DNA from: Thermoproteota archaeon
Lineage (GTDB): Archaea > Thermoproteota > Thermoprotei_A > Sulfolobales > Ignisphaeraceae
Assembly (NCBI GenBank): GCA_030550585.1
Contig: JAUQPB010000001.1
Location: 1-64,000, forward strand
Reading direction: 5' to 3'
DNA length: 64,000 bases
In this document: piece by piece, positions 24,716-33,488 of the stretch
Position numbering within the stretch: the first letter of the stretch is position 1
How the letters are laid out: each line of letters starts with the position of its first letter
Translations under genes and position numbers: made by a program
Notes under the pieces: generated by a model
The model's input: the letters and a program-made list of their open reading frames with translations, nothing else
The model's database searches: none
Told to the model about the DNA's origin: nothing

Positions 24716-26323
24716 CTAGATGAGCTTGGGCATATACCTATCCAAGATGTATTCGGGGTTCTCTCTAATTATCTTCATAGCTTTTGGAAGATGCTCTAAG
24801 ACGTCATCTGGAGTCACACCGTCCTCCCCAATCTCATCTGCAGCCAAATCACCTGCAAGCCCATGGACGAGAACACCCATTCTCGTTGCATCGCCTACAT
24901 CTCTATAGCCAATGCCGTACATAGCGGCTATCGTACCTGTTAGCACATCTCCCATGCCGGCTTTTGCCATCCCCGGGTTTCCAGTCATGTTTATGTATAT
25001 ATATCCATCTGGTCTGCATATCAGTGTGTGAGCTCCCTTCAAAACAATGTAGCTATTCATATCCATACACACCCTTCTCAAAATGTTTATGGGATCCTCA
25101 AGAATTTCTGATGTGCTTAGCTGTGCTAGTCTAGAGAACTCGCCTAGGTGTGGGGTTATTACTGTAGGTGCCTTTCTCTTCTTGACAACATCAATATTTC
25201 TTGCTATAGCTGTTATCCCATCGCCATCGATTATAACAGGCTTTTCAACAGCCTCAACAAACTCTCTTACAAGCTCTTGCGTCTCTGGGTTCAGCGATGT
25301 TCCAGGACCTATAGCAACAATGTCTATGTCAAACTGCTGAACAATTTCTATGAGGTGGCTGAAATTGCTTTTTGCTATGCTACCCTCGGACGTTTCTTCA
25401 AGTGGTATAAACACTATCTCGCTGTTTCTAGACGCTATATACGGTACTATGGACTTTGGTGCTGCTAGCCTCGAGTACCCGCCCCCAGCCTTTAGAAAAG
25501 AGTATGCAACATAGTATGGAGCTCCATAGTAGTTTCTCGCACCTGCTATAGCGAGGAACTTTCCGAATGTGCCTTTGTGCCCCCATCTCACCCTCTCTGG
25601 GGGCTGAACCGGGTAGTTGAGTTCAACTCTTATGCTATTCGCCTCTAGAAGTTGTGGAGGATATGAAAGCTTTGAAACATAGAGCTTTCCACAGTAGTAA
25701 TACCCTGGATACAGGATGTTACCATATTTTGGAAGGCCAAACGTTACTGTGTAGGTGGACTTTACTGCAACTCCATAGACCCTACCATTATCGCCTCCAA
25801 CACCAGATGGTATATCAACACTCACAACAGTTTTTCCAAGCCTATTTATAGCCTCTATAACGCCTCTTCTAAAACCTGTTATCTCGCCCCTCAAACCAGT
25901 GCCAACAATCCCAACAACAAGAACATCGCAGTTTTTAGCAGCTTCGCGAAAAGCCTCAACATCTTCGTCGCTTTGGATGACCCTCACCGGAATCCCCATT
26001 CTCTTCACCAGCTCAAGATTCTTCTTAGCAAGCTCGGAAGCCTTCGAGGGGTCTCCAACAACATACACCTCAACACTGCATCCAGCTGCGTAGAGCCTTC
26101 TAGCAGAGACAAGTGCATCGCCACCGTTGTTACCTGTGCCAGCAACTATACAGAACCTCTTATCGAATAAGCCGATTTCAGCAGCTATCAGATTGAATAT
26201 GGCTGTTCCAGCATCCTCCATTAAAAGCTCGTGGGGCACGCCATAAGCTTTGGAGGTCTCCTCATCTATCCTCCTCATCTCATCAACGCTACAAACCTTT
26301 AGCCTTGGAGGAACGCTTTTCAA
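24716..26323 (-). CDS. nnr: Bifunctional NAD(P)H-hydrate epimerase/dehydratase
   Basis: 535 residues. The N-terminal YjeF_N epimerase domain (about 1-220) has MEDAG and GTGNNGGDALVSARRLY; the C-terminal ribokinase-like dehydratase domain (about 235-520) has GPGTSLNPETQ, IDGDGITAIA, TPHLGEFSRL, LKGAHTLICRPDG and GMAKAGMGDVLTGTIAAM. It repairs heat-damaged NAD(P)H hydrates (NADHX), a useful step in hyperthermophiles. The fused form is the usual one in archaea. It is upstream of and probably co-transcribed with mtrH. Confidence 0.95.
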   Translation of the reverse strand: MKSVPPRLKVCSVDEMRRIDEETSKAYGVPHELLMEDAGTAIFNLIAAEIGLFDKRFCIVAGTGNNGGDALVSARRLYAAGCSVEVYVVGDPSKASELAKKNLELVKRMGIPVRVIQSDEDVEAFREAAKNCDVLVVGIVGTGLRGEITGFRRGVIEAINRLGKTVVSVDIPSGVGGDNGRVYGVAVKSTYTVTFGLPKYGNILYPGYYYCGKLYVSKLSYPPQLLEANSIRVELNYPVQPPERVRWGHKGTFGKFLAIAGARNYYGAPYYVAYSFLKAGGGYSRLAAPKSIVPYIASRNSEIVFIPLEETSEGSIAKSNFSHLIEIVQQFDIDIVAIGPGTSLNPETQELVREFVEAVEKPVIIDGDGITAIARNIDVVKKRKAPTVITPHLGEFSRLAQLSTSEILEDPINILRRVCMDMNSYIVLKGAHTLICRPDGYIYINMTGNPGMAKAGMGDVLTGTIAAMYGIGYRDVGDATRMGVLVHGLAGDLAADEIGEDGVTPDDVLEHLPKAMKIIRENPEYILDRYMPKLI

Positions 26324-26396
26324 GGTAGAGCACCGAGCCTGCTAATGCTCTGTCTCACCTTAGATTTAAAGCTGTTGACACGAGATAGCTATTTAG

Positions 26397-27371
26397 ATGG
26401 GGGAATCGCTAGAAAGGGTATCAGAGAAAATGATTGTGGAGGTAGATGGTGTTGACTATGGCTATTCTCTCTACTACTCATACCTGCTTCCACTATTCGA
26501 TATAGAGCCAACTGAAAATGGGTTCGTATTTAGAAAGGTTGTAGGGTTTTGCAGTAGAATTGAGTGTGTTTTCCATAGAGACTCTCTAAAAACGGTCTGC
26601 AAAATCCCGCCAAACTGTGTTGAATACTCTAAACATGTTCTTGGTATTGATAGCAGATGGGGCTTTAAAGAACTGTGTAGAGTCTATGGCTATGACAACT
26701 GCGTTGCTGAGAAAATAACACTGATCTACAGCCCCAAAGACGCTAGACTTGTTTTTTACACAATACTCTTATCGAGAAACACAGACTACTTTGTCAACAC
26801 TTTGAGGTGGTTAAAAGAACTTGTGTATACAGGGGGTATTAGAGGCGGTAGCTATATAACTAAACAGTTTCTGGAGATTAGAGAAAGTGTTGACAGGACT
26901 TTCGACAGCACTGAGAAGATAGATGAGCTGGCTATATCGCTACTCAGGCTAAGGTACGTGGGTCTAAAAACAGTATCAGCTTTTCTTCTACACGCTTTTG
27001 GATTGACGGAGCATGCCCCCATCGACAGGCACTACATGTGGTACTTGTCGAGGACTCTTCCAAGCTTTAAATATGTGCAGATTAGGAAGGAGGTTTGCAT
27101 TAGAAGCAAGCTGAACTGTTTCAGCTGCCCATATAGAGAAAGGTGTTTGTATGGAGCTACAAAAATCTTCGGCAAGTTAAATGGGTATATACAGTCGTTG
27201 GCATACCTGTCTAAGAGAATGTCCATGGCTAGAAACACCATAGAGGAGATCCTCGTGCCAAGGGGGCATAGAGATATTAGGTCTCTAGAGAATATTGTTA
27301 AGGCGGTTATAGAAAAAGTTGTTGGAGATGCTAACAAGAATGCAGGGCTACGACCCTTTCCAACTTGGTGA
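26397..27371 (+). CDS. HhH-GPD DNA glycosylase-like protein with iron-sulfur loop
   Basis: 324 residues. The C-terminal half has an HhH-like segment RLRYVGLKTVSAFLLHAFGL and the catalytic-Asp region HAPIDRHYMWYL, followed by C-x6-C-x2-C-x5-C at about residues 234-250 (CIRSKLNCFSCPYRERC), the exact spacing of the endonuclease III 4Fe-4S loop. The N-terminal 150 residues resemble the AlkA/OGG sheet domain. The HhH glycine loop is weak, so activity is uncertain. Its 3' end overlaps the radical SAM gene by 32 nt, so the two are co-transcribed. Confidence 0.82.
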   Translation: MGESLERVSEKMIVEVDGVDYGYSLYYSYLLPLFDIEPTENGFVFRKVVGFCSRIECVFHRDSLKTVCKIPPNCVEYSKHVLGIDSRWGFKELCRVYGYDNCVAEKITLIYSPKDARLVFYTILLSRNTDYFVNTLRWLKELVYTGGIRGGSYITKQFLEIRESVDRTFDSTEKIDELAISLLRLRYVGLKTVSAFLLHAFGLTEHAPIDRHYMWYLSRTLPSFKYVQIRKEVCIRSKLNCFSCPYRERCLYGATKIFGKLNGYIQSLAYLSKRMSMARNTIEEILVPRGHRDIRSLENIVKAVIEKVVGDANKNAGLRPFPTW

Positions 27372-28116
27372 AGCAGTTAAAAAAGATGTTACTAAAGTTG
27401 TTGGCGCTGTTGAGATGAGGAAGTACTACAGGTTTAGAGGAGGGAGATGGTATGGGGGTATAGCAACAGGAGATGTTGTTGGCTGCAATCTGAGATGCAA
27501 ATTCTGCTGGAGCTGGAGATTTACTCACCAAACAAACAAAGGCGAGTTCTACAGCACTGCCGAGGTGTTTGAGAAGCTCTATGAAATTGCTGAGGGAAAT
27601 GGGTATACATATGTCAGGCTAAGTGGGGGTGAGCCCACACTCTCCTTCAACCACCTACTCGAACTTCTAAGACTCTTCGACGAAACAAACCACATATTCA
27701 TCTTAGAGACCAACGGTCTTTTAATAGGGAGGGAGAAGAGCTATGCAAAAGCTCTTGCAAACCATAGAGTGGTTGTTAGAGTTTCTTTCAAGGGTGCTAC
27801 AAAAGAAGAGTTCTACATGTTGACGGGAGCCAGACCAGAGTTCTACGAATATCAGTTCAAAGCGTTGGAGAACCTCTTGGAAGAGGGCTTCAAACCTGGG
27901 GAAGATGTTTACCCGGCGATAATGCTTAGCTTCAGCACAGACGAATCCTACGCACAATTCAAGAAGAGGCTGAGAGAGATACATCCAAGGCTTGTGGAGT
28001 CTATAGACGAAGAATACGTTATTCTGTACCCCCATGTAATAGAGATTCTGAAAAGGAATAGACTAAATCCGCGAATAGCCTACACACCTGATAACATACC
28101 CCAGTACATGATCTGA
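27340..28116 (+). CDS. Radical SAM protein
   Basis: 258 residues from ATG 27340 (GGAGATG upstream), overlapping the end of the glycosylase-like gene. It has radical SAM C-x3-C-x2-C (CNLRCKFC, near residues 49-56), the GGEP motif (RLSGGEPTLSFNHL) and a partial TIM barrel. No SPASM cysteines are present. Similar short archaeal proteins act in RNA modification or as activating enzymes. The nearby Cys-rich peptide gene at 28934 raises the option of peptide modification, but an HTH gene on the other strand lies between them. An inverted repeat GCTATGAT/ATCATAGC (28169-28210) after the gene may be a terminator. Confidence 0.87.
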   Translation: MQGYDPFQLGEAVKKDVTKVVGAVEMRKYYRFRGGRWYGGIATGDVVGCNLRCKFCWSWRFTHQTNKGEFYSTAEVFEKLYEIAEGNGYTYVRLSGGEPTLSFNHLLELLRLFDETNHIFILETNGLLIGREKSYAKALANHRVVVRVSFKGATKEEFYMLTGARPEFYEYQFKALENLLEEGFKPGEDVYPAIMLSFSTDESYAQFKKRLREIHPRLVESIDEEYVILYPHVIEILKRNRLNPRIAYTPDNIPQYMI

Positions 28117-28211
28117 GAAAAAGTTTTAGTAGCATTGCTTGTTTTGCCGATACATGTGCAACTTAGCTGCTATGATGATGGATTTACAGTTCAAATTAAT
28201 GTATCATAGCA

Positions 28212-28826
28212 TCAAGATCGGGTCTCGCCAGTCTGCTCCTTATCATTAATGATTATGTAGACTAGTGATGGCGGCGCCAAATTCAGTTCTCTAAGCACTA
28301 AGCCGTCCAAATTCGATATTAGAGCTGCTGTGGCTAGATCTAGCGACGTACTTTTCCTTTTTATGCATCTCAAATCCGTATTCTCTAAACTATTTTTGAA
28401 CTTCTCGAACACCTTCTTCAAATGCTCGGAGTGCTCTTCTATAATTGGCTCAAGTCTTCTTCGGAGCTCCTCTAGTTCTGATACAAAGAAGAATGGAATG
28501 GAGAGTTTATAGTATATCTCAACCTTGAACCTCTTAGGCTGATCCTCAGCCTCAGAAATAATTCCGCTAGACTTCAAGCGCTTCAAATGGTCAAAGACTG
28601 TTGATGGGGCTAGACCCAATCTATCAGCTATTTCCTTAAGTGTGAGTGCACCCTCTGTAGCAAGCAGATACACAATGGCCCTCCTCGTAGGATTGTCGAG
28701 CAGCATCATTTTATCCATAACCTCACCGTAGCCAATAACATAGACACGCCTGCTAAACAAATCCTTAGCATCTTTTAGCTCCTTAGACACTCCAAACACC
28801 TGCTGCTCTAAGCTGTTTTCAAGCAA
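28212..28826 (-). CDS. ArsR-type winged-helix regulator
   Basis: About 205 residues from TTG 28826; GTG 28790 and ATG 28718 are alternatives. The shared divergent TATA near 28895-28901 rules out the longer frame reaching 29063. The winged helix is clear: LLDNPTRRAIVYLLATEGAL, TLKEIADRLGLAPSTVFDHL, KRLKSSGIISE. A helical stretch follows (ELEELRRRLEPIIEEHSEHL), likely for dimer or ligand contact. It is divergent from the Cys-rich peptide gene 108 nt away and is the obvious candidate to control it and the transporter. Confidence 0.85.
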   Translation of the reverse strand: MLENSLEQQVFGVSKELKDAKDLFSRRVYVIGYGEVMDKMMLLDNPTRRAIVYLLATEGALTLKEIADRLGLAPSTVFDHLKRLKSSGIISEAEDQPKRFKVEIYYKLSIPFFFVSELEELRRRLEPIIEEHSEHLKKVFEKFKNSLENTDLRCIKRKSTSLDLATAALISNLDGLVLRELNLAPPSLVYIIINDKEQTGETRS

Positions 28827-28892
28827 TTTAACGCTTTTCGAAAATTCTTTTTTCCAGAAACTAGAATAAGGGAATTCGGAAATATACGAAAA

Positions 28893-28928
28893 AATTATAA
28901 ACTCGGCAAGCAGACCTGTTCTAGGTGA
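28893..28928 (+). promoter_or_regulatory. Divergent promoter and ribosome site of the Cys-rich peptide gene
   Basis: AATTATAAAC at 28893-28902 can serve as a TATA element in both directions. For the + strand it predicts a transcript start near 28924, right at GGTGA 28924-28928, which sits 5 nt before ATG 28934. That is a textbook crenarchaeal ribosome site. Confidence 0.55.
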
Positions 28929-28933
28929 AACCC

Positions 28934-29080
28934 ATGAGAACATTAAAGGCTGAGACGCGTATGAAGGAAGAGGAAAAAATAGGAATAGCAGTCCTTGAGA
29001 AGGAAATAACAAGCGTAGAGGATCCCAATTTCTGTGGGTTCTGTGGAATGTTCTGTGCTTCAATACTCTGTATGGGATAA
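28934..29080 (+). CDS. 48-residue peptide with Cys-rich C terminus, possible RiPP-type precursor
   Basis: ATG 28934 to TAA 29078-29080. Residues 1-33 are highly charged (rich in Lys and Glu) and resemble a leader; the last 15 residues are CGFCGMFCASILCMG, with Cys at 34, 37, 41 and 46 and otherwise small hydrophobic residues. This leader/core layout, the strong ribosome site, the divergent HTH gene and the ABC ATPase and permease downstream are what precursor-peptide loci look like. A radical SAM gene lies 0.8 kb upstream. A metal-binding or metallochaperone peptide is the other reading. I know no named family for it. Confidence 0.65.
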   Translation: MRTLKAETRMKEEEKIGIAVLEKEITSVEDPNFCGFCGMFCASILCMG

Positions 29081-29202
29081 GGAGGCTGTAGTTACTTGAA
29101 ATCCAAGAGCATAAGCACGTGTTTAAGACATATCTATGGAGTTGAGAGTCTAATGCATTTAGTAAAACTATATATAGAGTTTAAATGCATGGTGTGATAA
29201 AT

Positions 29203-30107
29203 ATGGGTGGCATAGTTATAGATGTTGAGAATGTGACTAAGATTTACCCCAATGGTGTTGTAGCAAACAGAGGTGTGTCGCTTAGGGTATGTAGTGGTGA
29301 AATTGTGTGTTTGGTGGGCCTAACGGTGCTGGCAAGACTACGCTTATTCGTCAGATAATGGGTCTTCTTAGACCTACTTCTGGGAGGGTGCGCGTATTAG
29401 GTGTAGATCCATTTATGGAGCAACATGTTGTTCGCAAAAATGTTGGCTACGTTCCTCAATCACCCCTTACCTTTCCTGCACATAAGGTTTCTGAGGTTTT
29501 AGAGTATGTGGTTGATCTAGCTGGTGAGAAGCGTGTTAGGGTTTATGAATTGCTAAAACTTCTGGATCTAGAGGATGCAAAGAATGTGCTCGGTTATCAG
29601 TTATCCCTAGGTCAGCGCAAGCTATTGCTAATAGCTATGGCTCTAGCTAAAAATCCTAGGATTCTTGTATTAGATGAGCCTACCACATTTGTTGATATTA
29701 TTAGAAAGAGGGTTGTGTGGGAAACCATTCTAAAGCTGAGGAGCCAGAATAAAACGATGCTTCTCGTTAGCCACGATGTTGAGGAGGTTAAAAGGCTTTG
29801 CGATAGAGTATATGTGATGTTTTCAGGGAGGGTAGTATATAATGGGGGTATCACCGATATCAGCAAACTTGGTGGTGTAGAGCTGAGAATATACACGCAT
29901 AAACCTTCTGAAGTTGCGAAGAAGATAAAACATGGTGTGACAATGACACAGGAAAACACTTTGCTAGTCAGCTATACAACACTTAGCGAAGCGCTTAAGG
30001 ATTTGAGTAGCTTAGCGGATTTGTCGGCAAACGGTCTTGAGCTTAAGCTTGTTCTAGAATACCCTTCAATCACATCAGCCCTGCTCTCTATAGTAGATAG
30101 CAGGTGA
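29203..30107 (+). CDS. ABC exporter ATPase, frameshifted in the Walker A motif
   Basis: ATG 29203 follows TATATATAG at 29168-29176 by the right distance for a leaderless start. The frame begins VIDVENVTKIYPNGVVANRG but shifts at the GGG run near 29320: one missing G would restore the Walker A GPNGAGKTTL, which is read from GTG 29307 in the next frame. The rest is intact: signature LSLGQRKLL, Walker B ILVLDEPTT, H-loop VSHD. As written the protein is broken, or it starts late at 29307 without its first strands. Partner permease follows. It is likely the exporter for the peptide upstream. Confidence 0.82.
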
Positions 30108-30119
30108 GGGGTAGGAGCG

Positions 30120-30781
30120 ATGGCAGTTAAAAATGTTTGGAGGACAATGATTTTCGAGCTTAAGTCCCTACGGCTTTTCTGGTTTCCTATAACAACCATG
30201 ACTATGTTGGTTCCCCTCTCCTATCTTTCAATAGATTTACTGTGGTTTCCACATTCCTAACGCTGGTACTGCCCTTGGCTCAGCGGGTAAGCAACATGTT
30301 TGAAGATGATGTGATCGAGTTGTTGGCGTCTCTACCCCTGGGCATGGGGGAAATGCTATTGGCTTACATAGGGACATATACAGCACTTTCGATGCCAGTA
30401 ATCATCGAATTTATAATCGTAATAACCTTATCTCTAGGAAGAGTGGATGGAGTGCTCCTAGCCTCTGGGCTGTTCACACTATGGTGCATAGCGCTAGAGA
30501 TTAGCATCTTGCTGGGCCTTACCATCAAAAATAAGCTTAAGCTAGATCCACTACTATCACTAATCTTACTAGCAACAGTAGTGTTTACCCCAGCGTTCTA
30601 CTCGATCAACAGCTTGGAAAATCCATTTAGAGCAGCAGTACTAGTCAATCCACTCACACATGTGGTGCTAATAATAAGAGCTAGTATGGGAATTGACGAG
30701 GGGGTAAGCCCCATCACCTCACTAGCATGCCTAGGAATAGCACAGATAACGCTCGCCATAGCCCTACTATTCAAAATGTGA
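30120..30781 (+). CDS. ABC-2 permease, frameshifted near 30230
   Basis: ATG 30120 starts 13 nt after the ATPase and reads MFELKS-type N-terminal sequence and a first membrane helix (FWFPITTMTMLVPLSYLSID), then meets TAA. The next frame, from about 30230, continues VVSTFLTLVLPLAQRVSNMF with four to five more helices to 30781. One missing T in the TTT run at about 30228 would join them into a protein of about 220 residues. It is the membrane partner of the preceding ATPase. Confidence 0.78.
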
Positions 30782-30875
30782 AACACATCTCTAAATATAA
30801 TTGAGAGGAAATAGCTATGGCCACCTCATTTTAGTTAAAGTAGGGGTTACAATCTATATACAATATATAAACTGT

Positions 30876-30887
30876 TTGACATGTCAA
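30876..30887. promoter_or_regulatory. Operator-like palindrome TTGACATGTCAA
   Basis: A perfect 12-bp palindrome just downstream of a TATA box (AATATATAAAC, 30862-30872) and upstream of the predicted transcript start of the gene at 30915, where a repressor would block initiation. A closely similar element lies at 32849-32864. Confidence 0.55.
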
Positions 30888-30914
30888 GGTATCCGCATAT
30901 ACTTGTAGAGCTCA

Positions 30915-31103
30915 GTGAAAAGAGAGGAAGACTATGTGATAGCGATAAGAGTTGCTAAGATAGAGAACTTTAGCGTGGCTGAGGTTCCCAAGATAGGTAT
31001 AGACTATCTGAAGAAAGTGGCTGAAAAGCTTCTAGAGCTCGGCAAGATCAGGGCTGTGGTTTTTGATGTGACTCCAAAAAACTCTGGCAACAATAGGGTA
31101 TGA
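30915..31103 (+). CDS. Small protein, function unknown
   Basis: 62 residues from GTG 30915. It reads as a compact alpha/beta protein (DYVIAIRVAKIENFSVAEVP, IDYLKKVAEKLLELGKIRAV, VFDVTPKN), has its own TATA box and a palindrome shared with the DUF438 gene, and ends convergent with the HTH gene. No family recognised. The shared operator suggests it belongs to the same redox or nitrosative-stress response. Confidence 0.55.
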   Translation: MKREEDYVIAIRVAKIENFSVAEVPKIGIDYLKKVAEKLLELGKIRAVVFDVTPKNSGNNRV

Positions 31104-31138
31104 GTAGTGTTTAAATGGAGTGGATAAAATTACAAAAA

Positions 31139-31531
31139 CTATATTTCGACTTTGTATAGAGATGGGCATATATTACACTTTGTAATGTCTATCGATGGCT
31201 CTATCTCCTTATGTTTTTTGCATAGATATTTCCTAACCATGAAAGCCATTACGATTCTATCCAACTCTCTCACAACATCGTATTCACTCATATGATTTTC
31301 GATAATCCTGTTCGCCAAACCCTCTACAAGCTTCACAATATCTGTATACTCATCTATATTGATGTAGCTTCCCCTCTCCCCACTCAAATATCGTGTTACT
31401 AGAGATTGTGATATACCCAACTTCCTAGCTATCTCCACACCCATTAAACCCTTTTTCGCAAGCTCTAAAACGAGTCTTCTTTTTATTGCTGGGACAACAT
31501 ATTTTGATGCTAGCTCGTATGTGGATCTCAT
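31139..31531 (-). CDS. HTH transcriptional regulator
   Basis: 130 residues with a Cro/XRE-like helix-turn-helix near residues 15-50 (LVLELAKKGLMGVEIARKLG, ISQSLVTRYLSGERG). The C-terminal half is helical and ends with CNICPSLY plus an earlier Cys (YLCKKH), which could bind a metal or sense redox state. Its ATG abuts the stop of the DUF438 gene (31531), so they form an operon. It is the natural candidate to bind the TTGACA-TGTCAA palindromes at 30876 and 32849. Confidence 0.82.
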   Translation of the reverse strand: MRSTYELASKYVVPAIKRRLVLELAKKGLMGVEIARKLGISQSLVTRYLSGERGSYINIDEYTDIVKLVEGLANRIIENHMSEYDVVRELDRIVMAFMVRKYLCKKHKEIEPSIDITKCNICPSLYKVEI

Positions 31532-32856
31532 TATAGAACCACTATCTTCTTCTTTATCTCCTCAACATTGTTTATAACGTCTGTAAAGTCTTCGACTATC
31601 TCGAGAGTTCCTAGATACTCTCCCCTATCATTTTTGACAGCGACTATAAGTACTCTCAATATCCTGTCTCCTTGTCTAGTCCAAAACTCTCTATACTCTG
31701 CTTTGCCGGCTTTCAGCTCATCCACGGTTTCCCTAACCAACTTCTCTAGTCTTGGTGGGTGGCAAAACTCTATTCTTCTACCAAGAATGGTCTCAGTTCT
31801 TATGAACCCCTTCAACAGTTTGCTTTCATTGAATAGTGTTACCCTATCATTTTTATCCGCATATGTTATTTCGATTGGAATTGATTTGAGTAGTGCCTTA
31901 ATCTCCTCAACATTTAGATACCCCGTACCCAGATCTATATCGTTCTCCTCTACAATATTGTAATCATCTGGCTTCAAACCCATTTTAGCGACAACATCCT
32001 TGAACTCCTGTGGGAGCTTCTCAAGTTGCTGTGGCTCTACAACAGGCTTTAGCTCATGTGGCAAAACCGGTTTTGAGCCCGGCTTCCAAACACCGTCTTT
32101 CGCCTCGACTATCCACCCAATCCTATTAGCAATCTCGTATATAGCAGCCCACTCACCCTCTGTGAATAGCGCCCACACAGCTGGGAACAGGATCTTGTTT
32201 TCTCTAAACACAAGCTCTCCAATCTCTCTAGCAATCTCCATTCCAAGCTCTCCAACAGCTCTGACATCCTCTAGTGATCTGCTGTTCCGGGCCTTTGTGG
32301 CAAGATCAAACAACTTTCTGAGCTTTACGATAATCTGGTCTTCTCTACCCCACAAAACTCTTGGAACTGCTATGATCCCCCTTCTCTCAAGATATGGAAA
32401 TATGAGCATCTGTACCTTTCTATAGTGGCTTCTTAAAGCCCTTAGATTACTAGCTAAGTCCATTAGTATTGAGAGTTGCCTCAAAGCCTCGTCAGCATCC
32501 CTAGCCCTTAAGAGTATGGAGGACTGGAGGCCAAGAGCCTCAGCCTGCTTCAATATCCACTCATTCTCTCTCATGAGCAGGTCTACAGGATGGCCCTTTG
32601 GAACGTCTGAGAGCTCTCTACTGGCAAGATACTCTCTAAACAGCTCTACATGCAGATCACAGAGTTTTAGAATATCGTTAATTGATATGCCCTCGCCAAC
32701 AAGTTGCTGCTCTATCAAAGGAATTTCAAATGGGGATATCTGCTTAAGTATATCTCCAAACCTCTTCTTGAGCTCCTCTACACTCTCTCCTCTGTGAATG
32801 GCCTTCAACATGTTTTTAACTAGCTCTGCCTTTTTATTCATATCCAAACTTGACAT
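31531..32856 (-). CDS. DUF438 / hemerythrin-like / PAS domain protein
   Basis: 441 residues. The N-terminal DUF438 domain (about 8-75, MLKAIHRGESVEELKKRFGD and ISPFEIPLIEQQLV) is followed by a hemerythrin-like four-helix part (about 80-250) and a C-terminal PAS domain (about 310-435, ITYADKNDRVTLFN, ILGRRIEFCHPP, YLGTLEIVEDFT). This architecture is common in anaerobes and is linked to oxygen/NO sensing or repair of iron-sulfur proteins. A palindrome CTTGACA-TG-TGTCAAG overlaps its start codon at 32856. It is co-transcribed with the HTH gene and divergent from the rubredoxin gene. Confidence 0.92.
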   Translation of the reverse strand: MSSLDMNKKAELVKNMLKAIHRGESVEELKKRFGDILKQISPFEIPLIEQQLVGEGISINDILKLCDLHVELFREYLASRELSDVPKGHPVDLLMRENEWILKQAEALGLQSSILLRARDADEALRQLSILMDLASNLRALRSHYRKVQMLIFPYLERRGIIAVPRVLWGREDQIIVKLRKLFDLATKARNSRSLEDVRAVGELGMEIAREIGELVFRENKILFPAVWALFTEGEWAAIYEIANRIGWIVEAKDGVWKPGSKPVLPHELKPVVEPQQLEKLPQEFKDVVAKMGLKPDDYNIVEENDIDLGTGYLNVEEIKALLKSIPIEITYADKNDRVTLFNESKLLKGFIRTETILGRRIEFCHPPRLEKLVRETVDELKAGKAEYREFWTRQGDRILRVLIVAVKNDRGEYLGTLEIVEDFTDVINNVEEIKKKIVVL

Positions 32857-32864
32857 GTGTCAAG
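32849..32864. promoter_or_regulatory. Operator-like palindrome CTTGACA-TG-TGTCAAG
   Basis: Two perfect 7-bp arms with a 2-nt centre, overlapping the start codon of the DUF438 gene and just past its likely transcript start. It matches the TTGACATGTCAA element before the small gene at 30915, apart from the extra TG. Confidence 0.55.
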
Positions 32865-33092
32865 CACCGATTAGAATAGATGGCTGGAGAGCAATATAAG
32901 AATAGCGATAGTGAATCGCAATGAAAAACCCATAAAGAGTTTTACATCGTCACATCATTTTTACACAACATCGCAAGTCGTTTATAAAGCCCTTACAGTT
33001 GTATGTTTACATCTATGCTCTAAGACAAGGATCTTTTCAAAAGGAAAATCTATATATAGGTCGCCTTTGCCATAGTATATACGGGGTCTTGC

Positions 33093-33428
33093 ATGCCCCT
33101 CTGGAAATGCCAGGTGTGTGGATTTGTATATGAGGGTCCAGAGCCCCCTGAGAAATGTCCTAAGTGTGGCGCCCCCAAAGAACAGTTCAAACAGCTTTCA
33201 CCACAAGAAGAGCAGCTTGTTCTAAGGTCTAGAAAGACTAACTATCTCCACATGAAGGCTCTATCACTATTAAGAGAGCTTCAGGCTGTTGCTGAAGAGA
33301 TTATCCAAGATAATCTGGATCCACCATGTGTTAAGATAGCAAATGAGGAGAAGGAGTTCGCTTTAACGATGATTCAGAAGATTATGGCTGAGCTTGAAAC
33401 CCATATGAAGAAGGGCAAGTGGGGCTAA
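33093..33428 (+). CDS. Rubredoxin-domain protein with helical C-terminal part
   Basis: 111 residues. The N-terminal 35 residues are a rubredoxin-like zinc/iron knuckle pair ([12 protein letters not shown] and [13 protein letters not shown]), as at the C terminus of rubrerythrins. The remaining helices ([20 protein letters not shown] and following) do not show the full E-x-x-H diiron set of a rubrerythrin, so it is probably an electron carrier or a truncated relative. TATATATAG lies near 33052. It is divergent from DUF438, supporting a shared oxidative-stress role. Confidence 0.85.
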   Translation: MPLWKCQVCGFVYEGPEPPEKCPKCGAPKEQFKQLSPQEEQLVLRSRKTNYLHMKALSLLRELQAVAEEIIQDNLDPPCVKIANEEKEFALTMIQKIMAELETHMKKGKWG

Positions 33429-33488
33429 ACCCAATAGAATGCCATGTTTAAAAATGATTTGATTTAATAAAAAATGTTTTTTATAGCC

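Noticed and set aside
28171-28177. Perfect C box ATGATGA downstream of the radical SAM gene
   Set aside because: No D or D' box at the required distance; it is part of an inverted repeat.
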